Shown one piece after another: positions 1 to 5,885 of a DNA stretch of 13,893 nt (positions are counted from its first letter, which is position 1; each line of letters opens with the position of its first letter). The translations under genes were made by a program, and so were the position numbers. This stretch comes from Zymomonas sp. (GTDB lineage: Bacteria > Pseudomonadota > Alphaproteobacteria > Sphingomonadales > Sphingomonadaceae), in the NCBI GenBank assembly GCA_027489105.1, contig JAIYAJ010000193.1, positions 1 through 13,893 of the forward strand. The letters are read 5' to 3'. The notes under the pieces are model-generated. The model saw only the letters and a list, made by a program, of their open reading frames with translations. It ran no database searches and was not told the DNA's origin.

Positions 1-2
1 AG

Positions 3-200
<198 letters not shown>

Positions 201-225
201 GGGTGGCGGACCGCGTCCGATAAGG

Positions 226-256
226 AAAGAGGCTCGGCACCGCCGGGCCTCTTTTC
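226..256 (+). terminator. Intrinsic terminator after thiC
   Basis: Bases 226-238 pair with 242-254 around a 3-base loop (acc, 239-241). The stem is a continuous 13 bp if the one G-T wobble (234/246) is allowed, and the right arm runs into TTTTC. It lies 25 bp after the thiC stop and before the start of the next + strand gene. The A-rich foot of the left arm could also let it act on the - strand, but no gene ends there from that side. Confidence 0.9.
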
Positions 257-317
257 ATTTGTGGTGCTCACCTGCGCGCGGCCATGGCCTTGGTGACGAC
301 GCCGGGAGAGGGGAGTG

Positions 318-959
318 ATGCATCTGATCGATCAGCGAAAGCCGCTTCTGGCGGTGACGATAGTCTGGCTGGTGGCGCTCGCCTGGTCGGGCTGGCATCC
401 TTTCGACCGCGCGACCTGGTGGATGGAGGTCGCGCCGGTGATGATCGCGCTTCCGGTCCTCTGGCTGACCGCCGCGCGCTTCCCGCTGACCGGCCTCGCC
501 CTCGGCTTGATCGCGGTTCACGGCCTCGTCCTGATCGTCGGCGGCGCCTATAGCTATGCGCGCGTGCCGATCGGCTTCGTGGTGCAGGACTGGCTCGATC
601 TGGCGCGCAATCCTTACGATCGCCTCGGCCATTTCATGCAGGGCTTCGTCCCGGCGATCGTGCTGCGCGAACTGCTGATCCGGCTGGGCCGGATTGCGTC
701 CGGCAAGCGCCTGACCGCGCTCGTCCTGGCCTGCTGTCTCGCGGTCAGCGCCACCTACGAACTGATCGAGTTCGCCGCCGCGATGCTCCTTGGCCAGGGC
801 GCCGACGAATTTCTCGGCACGCAGGGGGATGTCTGGGATACGCAGTGGGACATGCTGATGTGCCTTATCGGCGCGGCAGCGGCGCTGGCGGGCTTGAGCG
901 CGGTGCATGACCGGCAGATTGGTGCGCGCTCTGCACGATTGCCCCACGAGAGGCCGTGA
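318..959 (+). CDS. YjdF/DUF2238 family inner-membrane protein
   Basis: A protein of 213 residues, all of it hydrophobic helices joined by short conserved loops. The family signature is visible: GAYSYARVPIG, then RNPYDRLGHFMQGFVPA followed by LRELLIR, then YELIEFAAA, and finally FLGTQGDVWDTQWDML near the C-terminus. These polar residues on membrane helices are the hallmark of DUF2238 (E. coli YjdF); no biochemical function is firmly established for the family. About six membrane segments are expected. The start chosen is ATG at 318, with the purine-rich stretch gagagggg at 306-313 as ribosome binding site; GTG at 315 is in frame and would add one residue. It lies downstream of the thiC terminator and probably has its own promoter. 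Family assignment is strong, function unknown. Confidence 0.88.
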   Translation: MHLIDQRKPLLAVTIVWLVALAWSGWHPFDRATWWMEVAPVMIALPVLWLTAARFPLTGLALGLIAVHGLVLIVGGAYSYARVPIGFVVQDWLDLARNPYDRLGHFMQGFVPAIVLRELLIRLGRIASGKRLTALVLACCLAVSATYELIEFAAAMLLGQGADEFLGTQGDVWDTQWDMLMCLIGAAAALAGLSAVHDRQIGARSARLPHERP

Positions 960-990
960 CGAGGGTGATGCTGGCCATTATCAGCGCCTG

Positions 991-1245
991 ATGGCGAGAA
1001 AAAAGCGCACCCTGACCGCGACCATGGCCGACGGCTATGTGAAGACGATCGGCCCGACCGCGGCACCTTTCACCCATTTCTGGCGCATCGTCGCTCTTCT
1101 CGAAAACGGAAAGACCGAGGTCTTCTGGGGCCATAGCAAATCGGCCAAGGAGGCGGGGGGCAAGAAGGAGGCGGCAGCGGAAGCCGCGAAGGCCAGAGGC
1201 TGGCAGTCCTTTCAGTTCGAGATCGTGGAACTCAGCGAGAGCTGA
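991..1245 (+). CDS. Small conserved-looking protein of unknown function (84 aa)
   Basis: A basic, soluble protein of 84 residues, beginning MARKKRTLTATMADGYVKTI and continuing with HFWRIVALLENGKTEVFWGHSKSA, a lysine/alanine-rich helix (about residues 50-66) and a C-terminal strand-like stretch WQSFQFEIVEL. I do not assign it to a named family; it resembles small hypothetical proteins of sphingomonads. The frame stays open upstream to 907, but that part overlaps the end of the DUF2238 gene and is arginine-rich nonsense, so ATG 991 is preferred. No good ribosome binding site precedes it. A 7-codon ORF (968-991) with a purine-rich site in front ends TGATG over this start, so coupling is possible. 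It converges with the kinase-like gene on the other strand, 25 bp apart. That it is a real gene rests on codon bias and sensible composition. Confidence 0.6.
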   Translation: MARKKRTLTATMADGYVKTIGPTAAPFTHFWRIVALLENGKTEVFWGHSKSAKEAGGKKEAAAEAAKARGWQSFQFEIVELSES

Positions 1246-1270
1246 CCGGGCGGCAGGCGCCGCGCGTCCT

Positions 1271-2884
1271 TCATTCGGCCACCGGCAGCGTCAGCACGAA
1301 CCTCGCCCCTGCGCCGGGGGCGCTGTCGACGCCGAGTTCGCCGCCCATCGCGCGGGCGAGGCGGCGGGAGATGTAGAGGCCGAGGCCGCTGCCGGTGCCG
1401 TCGTGCAGGCCCAGCCGCTCGAACCGGTCGAAGATGCGCTCCTGGTCCTCGGGAGCGATGCCCTCGCCTTCGTCGGCGACGATCACGGCGGCGATGTCGC
1501 CTTCGCGGGCGCAGTCGATGCGTACCGTCCCGCCGGGCGGCGTGTGGCGGATCGCGTTGCTCAGCAGGTTGATCAGGATCTGAAGAATCCGGCGGAAATC
1601 GCCGTGCGCGACGATGGGCGAGACGGTCGGCGATGCGGACGGGTCGGGAATCGGCCGCCACTGTGCCGCCATCGGCCCGGACACGCCTCGGTGCGGGGCG
1701 GGGCGCGGAGTGCCGTCGTTCTGGGCTGCAGGATCGCCTGCCATGGCCGCCGGTGCCGCTGTCTGGTCGGGAGACGGGGAGGCGATCGGCGCTGCCGCAG
1801 GGGGCTGCGCCGCACCCGCCGACAGGGTTGCCGCGACGAGCGCCGGGGCCAGCGCAGGCCCACGCTGCCAGGCGGGGCCGATCACGCGCACCTGCGCCAG
1901 GTCGGCGCGCACAGCGAGCAGGCCGGCGGCGCGGGCGGCGGCGTCGATCAGGTCGACCGCCTCGGTTTCCGGTCGGAAATCGGGGCGCTCGATCGTCTGC
2001 AAATCGACCAGATCCTCGACCAGCGCGAGCAGGTGGCGGCCGGCCCCCGCGATATCCTCGGCATAGCTTGCATAATCGCGCCGGACGGGACCATCGCCGC
2101 GATCGGAGATGCTGTCGGCATGGGCGATGATCCGGTCGAGCGGGTCGCGCATCGCCCGGCCTAAAGCCGTGCCGAAGGCCGCGTCGAGCGGCGGCGGATC
2201 GGTGCGTCCACCGGCGCCGATGGCGTTAAGCGGGCGCGGGGCGTCGCGGCGGCTGATCAGCAGCTGATAGCCGGCAAAGCCCCCGTTCGTGCCGAAGCTG
2301 GGGACGCCCGCGACGCGCACCGCCACGCCGGGGCCGAGCAGGAAATGGGCCTCGCCATCCTCGAACCGGTCGGCGCGCATTGCCGCCGCCACGATCGAGG
2401 ACAGCCCCTCGGCATCGCGGCCGAAGGACAGGAGCGTTTCCACCGGTGCGCCGATCGTCGCGGGCAGGTTGGGCGGGCTCTGCGCGATGCGCAGCGTGGC
2501 GTCGGTCTCGACGATCCAGTCGGCGGCAGCGCGGCCGAAATCGCGCCAGCGCATCGCTTCGATCGCGGGGGCGGGCTGCGATGCGACATTCTCCTGCCAG
2601 CCGGTGATGGCAAGGATGACGCCGTCGCTATCCTCTGCGGGGCGCACCGACACCCACAAAGCGACATCCTGCTCGCCGCTCGCGGCGATAACCTGCCGCG
2701 CGATCGGAATGCCCAGCCGACGCGACAGCCGCGCAATCTGTCCCAGCTGGGGCACGGCGATCGTCCCGCCGGCGACGCCGCCCGCCTGCTGGTGCAGCCG
2801 CAGCAGCGGAGGATCGGCCTCCACCAGGCGCCCCTGCGCGTCGACCTTGCCGAACACGGGCCGTACGCCCTGCGGAGCGTTCAT
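1271..2884 (-). CDS. Histidine-kinase-like sensor protein lacking the usual phosphoacceptor His (537 aa)
   Basis: The C-terminal part is a typical HATPase domain: N box INLLSNAIRHTP (about 438-449), G1 box DEGEGIAPEDQ (471-481), an F-box-like stretch IFDRFERL (484-491) and G2 box GTGSGLGLYISRRLARAMGG (496-515). Residues 110-215 look PAS-like. The dimerisation helix is recognisable at about 236-300 (LGRAMRDPLDRIIAHADSI, then HLLALVEDLVDLQTIER), but where HisKA proteins have H-E-L-R-T-P-L this one has R-A-M-R-D-P-L, so Arg243 (codon 2156-2158) replaces the phosphorylated His. An Ala/Pro-rich insert of about 75 residues (350-425) separates this helix pair from the ATPase domain. No membrane segments are seen, so it is probably cytoplasmic. 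The frame is open upstream to 3202, but ATG 2884 is chosen because it overlaps the DUF2336 stop as ATGA and the upstream part is an arginine-rich shadow. It may bind ATP without passing on phosphate, or be phosphorylated elsewhere. Confidence 0.85.
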   Translation of the reverse strand: MNAPQGVRPVFGKVDAQGRLVEADPPLLRLHQQAGGVAGGTIAVPQLGQIARLSRRLGIPIARQVIAASGEQDVALWVSVRPAEDSDGVILAITGWQENVASQPAPAIEAMRWRDFGRAAADWIVETDATLRIAQSPPNLPATIGAPVETLLSFGRDAEGLSSIVAAAMRADRFEDGEAHFLLGPGVAVRVAGVPSFGTNGGFAGYQLLISRRDAPRPLNAIGAGGRTDPPPLDAAFGTALGRAMRDPLDRIIAHADSISDRGDGPVRRDYASYAEDIAGAGRHLLALVEDLVDLQTIERPDFRPETEAVDLIDAAARAAGLLAVRADLAQVRVIGPAWQRGPALAPALVAATLSAGAAQPPAAAPIASPSPDQTAAPAAMAGDPAAQNDGTPRPAPHRGVSGPMAAQWRPIPDPSASPTVSPIVAHGDFRRILQILINLLSNAIRHTPPGGTVRIDCAREGDIAAVIVADEGEGIAPEDQERIFDRFERLGLHDGTGSGLGLYISRRLARAMGGELGVDSAPGAGARFVLTLPVAE

Positions 2885-4086
2885 CTGCGGCGGCCGCCTT
2901 CGCCGATCTCGATAACCGCGCGGCGATAATTGGGGTCGAGCCGCCAGATCAGCACGGCTTCGGCTGCCTGACGCTGGCTCATTCGGTCGAACGCCTCGGC
3001 GCGGGCGACGATCTCGTCCTCGGCCACGCCCTCGGCCGATCCGAGGCGGTACAGCATCGTCACAGCGGCCGCCCGATCGCAGTCGATCGCGCGCAGGATC
3101 GTGCCCAGCATCAGCCCGTGCGGATCGGTCACCATCGACCAGACGCCGGTCGAATCCATCCCTGCGCGCTGGGCGATCGCAGCGGTGAACAGCGCCAGCC
3201 ATCCCTCCTCCAGCGCGTCGACCAGCAGCCGGTCGTCGATCATGTCGCGGTCGTACAGCAGTTTCGCCAGAATGTCGGCGCGCGCCTCCAGCGTGTCGGC
3301 ATCGTCATGTTCGGCGAGCAGCCCGCGCACCGCGCCCGCCATCAGAAGGTCGGCGCGGGGTTCGGCCATGCCCTGCCGGTCGACCAGATAATGGCGCAGC
3401 GCCGCCGCCACGGCCCAGAGCAGCTTGCGATGCGGGCCGGGCTGCAGATCGGTGCGGGCGAGCGCCGGATCGCCGAAGGCGTCATAGCGGCGGCTCTCTG
3501 CCACCAGCAGCGCCATCGTCGCCTCCGCCAGCACGGCGTCGCCCTTGTCGAGCAGCCGCTGGGCGAGGTCCGCGACATGATAGGGCGAATCGCGCCCCAG
3601 CATCAGCGCCAGGCGATGTTCGTCGACCCGACGGAGCATCGCGGCGACCAGGTCGGGCTCGCGCAGCAGCGGGGTTGGTTCGAGAAGCGGCAGGGCGATC
3701 GGGGTGGTGGCGGAGCCGAGCTGCGCGATCAGCACGGCGTCGGGCGTGGCCTGTGGCGGGGCGCGGCGCGCGTCGTGCGGCCCGCGTGCCGCGGCCCCAT
3801 CCGATCCAGATGAAAATCCAGTATTATTAGGGAGATAACCGCTCTCTAGCGCACCGATCAGGCGGACGCGCAGCTCGTCCTCGATCGCGCCGATCAGCGC
3901 GCGGATCAGTTGCGCGATCTGCGCGCGATGCTGGTCGGACAGGGTTATGGCGCTGTCGTGGAACAGGTCGCTGGCGGCGCGGCCGACGCGGCTTTCGACG
4001 CTGTCGAGCGCGCGCGCAGCGTCATGCAGCCACCGCGTTGCCGCGGGCTGCCCCTCCGGCCGCCACTCGTCGTCCAACCCCATCAT
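2881..4086 (-). CDS. DUF2336 domain protein (401 aa)
   Basis: An all-helical soluble protein with the look of alphaproteobacterial DUF2336 proteins: a run of short amphipathic helices resembling HEAT-type repeats, such as LLYDRDMIDDRLLVDALEEG and WLALFTAAIAQRAGMD, and the C-terminal stretch RMSQRQAAEAVLIWRLDPNY. The biochemical role of the family is unknown. Starts are ATG at 4086 or the adjacent ATG at 4083; no strong ribosome binding site is visible. The 42-bp gap to the upstream gene is AT-rich and could hold a promoter. Its stop overlaps the start of the kinase-like gene (ATGA, 2881-2884), so the two are probably translationally coupled and may act together. An internal linker (coding bases about 3790-3845, LPNNTGFSSGSDG) is much more AT-rich than its surroundings. 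Family call is fairly confident; function unknown. Confidence 0.78.
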   Translation of the reverse strand: MMGLDDEWRPEGQPAATRWLHDAARALDSVESRVGRAASDLFHDSAITLSDQHRAQIAQLIRALIGAIEDELRVRLIGALESGYLPNNTGFSSGSDGAAARGPHDARRAPPQATPDAVLIAQLGSATTPIALPLLEPTPLLREPDLVAAMLRRVDEHRLALMLGRDSPYHVADLAQRLLDKGDAVLAEATMALLVAESRRYDAFGDPALARTDLQPGPHRKLLWAVAAALRHYLVDRQGMAEPRADLLMAGAVRGLLAEHDDADTLEARADILAKLLYDRDMIDDRLLVDALEEGWLALFTAAIAQRAGMDSTGVWSMVTDPHGLMLGTILRAIDCDRAAAVTMLYRLGSAEGVAEDEIVARAEAFDRMSQRQAAEAVLIWRLDPNYRRAVIEIGEGGRRR

Positions 4087-4128
4087 GCGTCGTTCGTATC
4101 GAAATGTCGTTAAATCGAAGCTAAACGA

Positions 4129-5397
4129 TCAATCCTCGCAAGCACTTGCGCTCTTCCACACCGCCCGGAAGCGTTCGAGGAAGGATGCCATGGCATAGGC
4201 CGCAAGCGCCGCGATCGCCCAGCGCCACCCGCCCAGCACAGCCAGGACAGGCGTCAGCCACAGTAGCGCATCCCCGCTGGCGGTCCAGAGCGGCGTCGGC
4301 GAAGCGCCAAGCGCGCGGACCACGGGGCGGAGCGCCGTCATGCCGCCCAGTGCGGCGGGCACCAGCAGCGCGATCGTCCACCAGCCCCAGCCCCCCGTCG
4401 CTGCCTCCTGCCGGGCGACCAGGCCAAGCACCGTGGCACCCGCCAGCATCCGCGCCAGGCCGGGCAGGAACTCGGCCGGTGCCTCGCTCCACACCAGCCC
4501 CATGCGCCGCGCGAGCGCCCCCCCGGCGGCCGCGATCGGCAGCAGCAGCACTGCCCCCCAGAAATAGCCGAATCCCGCCAGCAGCACCGCGAGCGAGGCG
4601 ACCGCCACCGATCCCCAGGCGACCTGCCGCTCGTCGATGCGCCGGACCATCGCTTGCGGCAGCAGCGGCGACGCGATCAGTCGGTGGAGGTGACGCTCGG
4701 CCCAGTTGCCGTCGACCCGCTCCGCCCGCCTGAACAGCATATGCTCGATTGCCGCCGTACCAGACAGGCCGGTCGCGATCACCGGGGGCGGGAGCGGCGC
4801 GCCTCCTTCGGCCGGGGGGCCGTCGGGGGCCAGCGCGGGGATGCGCTGCGCGTCGCCCTGCACCATTCGCCGCAGCAGGGTAGAGCCGAAATCCCAGTCG
4901 CCCAGCATGTTGGCGGTGGCGACCAGCATCGCCTTGTCGGTCACGGCATAGCCGGCCCAGCGATCCTCGGCGTCGATCCGCTCGAACGCCGCATGTTCGG
5001 GCATGTCCGGAAGCGCGAGGAGCGCGGGGCCGGATGTTTCGACCAGCGCGTCGACCGCCGCCTGCGCCGCGACCACGCCATCGGCGACCAGAAGTACGCG
5101 TTCGTCGGGATGGAAGCGGTCGACAGCGTCGCCCACGCTGCGCGCGATCTCGATGCGCAGGCCGTCGCGCCGCAGCCGGTCGATCGCCTGCGCCAGCGCG
5201 GCAGGCACGCGTTCGACGAGCACCACGACATGCGCGGCGCCGGCCCGGCGCGCGAGCCCGGCCTGATGTTCGATCAGCGTGCGACCGGCCAGCGGCAGGA
5301 CCGCGCGCAGCCCGTCACCCCTGTCGACCTGATCCTGCGCGGCAATCAGCGCGGCGAGCGGCAATGGACTCGTCCCCCTCGGCAAGCCGGTCGCCAT
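4129..5397 (-). CDS. Nucleotidyltransferase-like plus CDP-alcohol-phosphotransferase-like membrane protein, probably catalytically degenerate (422 aa)
   Basis: Residues 1-200 follow the outline of sugar-nucleotide/inositol-phosphate nucleotidyltransferases: LAALIAAQ, AVLPLAGRTLIEHQAGLARR, AAHVVVLVE and VLLVADGV. The AAGxGxR nucleotide loop is replaced by AAQDQVDRGDGLR, and the usual lysine before the leucines is missing. Residues about 229-243 (DGNWAERHLHRLIAS) recall the DG-x-SR-x-NRPIS junction before the membrane domain of bifunctional IPCT/DIPPS-type enzymes. About five hydrophobic segments follow (260-395). Where CDP-alcohol phosphotransferases carry DGxxAR with further Asp residues, this protein has IAAAGGALARRMG (288-300), with no Asp. 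I infer a degenerate, possibly regulatory or lipid-binding relative. ATG 5397 is used; a TTG at 5421 would add eight residues, and neither has a clear ribosome binding site. It sits 85-110 bp after the Hpt-like gene and 42 bp before DUF2336, on the same strand. Confidence 0.6.
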   Translation of the reverse strand: MATGLPRGTSPLPLAALIAAQDQVDRGDGLRAVLPLAGRTLIEHQAGLARRAGAAHVVVLVERVPAALAQAIDRLRRDGLRIEIARSVGDAVDRFHPDERVLLVADGVVAAQAAVDALVETSGPALLALPDMPEHAAFERIDAEDRWAGYAVTDKAMLVATANMLGDWDFGSTLLRRMVQGDAQRIPALAPDGPPAEGGAPLPPPVIATGLSGTAAIEHMLFRRAERVDGNWAERHLHRLIASPLLPQAMVRRIDERQVAWGSVAVASLAVLLAGFGYFWGAVLLLPIAAAGGALARRMGLVWSEAPAEFLPGLARMLAGATVLGLVARQEAATGGWGWWTIALLVPAALGGMTALRPVVRALGASPTPLWTASGDALLWLTPVLAVLGGWRWAIAALAAYAMASFLERFRAVWKSASACED

Positions 5398-5506
5398 AGG
5401 GGGAAAAGGAGGATTCTGCAAAGCCGATCATGGCTCGTCCCGTCCCCTTTCGGGCCGGGTCGAGACGGCAAGGCGGCGGCCGGTTGGGAGACTGGTGGGC
5501 GGTGCC

Positions 5507-5803
5507 TCAGCGGCGGCAGTCGGCCAGGCTGCAGGCGAGCCGGTCGAGCAGCTCCGCATCGGGAGCGGACGCCGCAGCCTGGGCGGCCTGCTCCGCCAGT
5601 TCGACCAGACCGAAGCTTGCGGCAAGCCCCTGCAGGCGCAGTGCCTCGTCGCGCCAGGCGGCGGGGGAGGGTGGCTGCGACATGGCGGCGAGATGCTGGG
5701 TGGCCGAGGCGAGGAACAGCGCCCGCAGATCGGCCGCAACCATGCTGTCGGGGCCGACGGCGTCGGCGAGAAGGCGGTCGAGCGTTCCTGGGTCGATGGT
5801 CAT
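5507..5803 (-). CDS. Hpt-like helical protein lacking the phosphorylatable His (98 aa)
   Basis: A small all-helical protein of the size of a single Hpt (histidine phosphotransfer) domain. The core segment ALRLQGLAASFGLVELAEQA (54-73) aligns without gaps with the Hpt signature AHxLKGxAxSxGLxxL, but the His position is Leu55 (codon CTG, 5639-5641) and the following Lys is Gln58. It therefore cannot act as a classical phosphorelay intermediate at that site. ATG 5803 is chosen because it starts just before the first helix (MTIDPGTLDRLLADAV); the frame runs open upstream to 6256, but that lies inside the divergent coiled-coil gene. The ribosome binding site is weak. It is the first gene of a leftward group that includes the kinase-like protein, itself without its His, which suggests a shared non-phosphorelay role. 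A purely structural helical bundle is the alternative. Confidence 0.65.
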   Translation of the reverse strand: MTIDPGTLDRLLADAVGPDSMVAADLRALFLASATQHLAAMSQPPSPAAWRDEALRLQGLAASFGLVELAEQAAQAAASAPDAELLDRLACSLADCRR

Positions 5804-5885
5804 GTCGCCATCAACGCCCGCAGGCGTAAAGATTTCGTTACTGCGGGCTATGCCGCGACTCGCGATTCCTGTAGGGGATAGGCCC
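5804..5885. promoter_or_regulatory. Divergent promoter region with a dyad (5817-5847)
   Basis: This 82-bp gap separates the leftward Hpt-like gene from the rightward coiled-coil gene and must hold both start regions unless one is transcribed from further away. Inside it, CCCGCAG (5817-5823) is the inverted complement of CTGCGGG (5841-5847), and TAA (5827-5829) pairs with TTA (5838-5840), giving ten paired bases with a 3-base bulge. It could be an operator shared by both genes or a transcript hairpin. A purine-rich aggggatagg (5873-5882) in front of ATG 5886 serves as ribosome binding site of the rightward gene. I do not see convincing -35/-10 boxes. Confidence 0.45.

Noticed and set aside
255..947. 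Open frame of 230 codons opposite the DUF2238 gene
   Set aside because: The + strand frame carries all DUF2238 motifs; this one is its Arg/Gln/His-rich shadow.
2885..3202. N-terminal extension of the kinase-like gene by 106 residues
   Set aside because: It overlaps the DUF2336 gene entirely, is arginine-rich, and the ATGA overlap at 2881-2884 is a better start.
4654..5829. Open frame of 391 codons on the + strand
   Set aside because: Lies opposite the nucleotidyltransferase-like and Hpt-like genes and is Arg/Gly/Pro-rich without motifs; a GC shadow.
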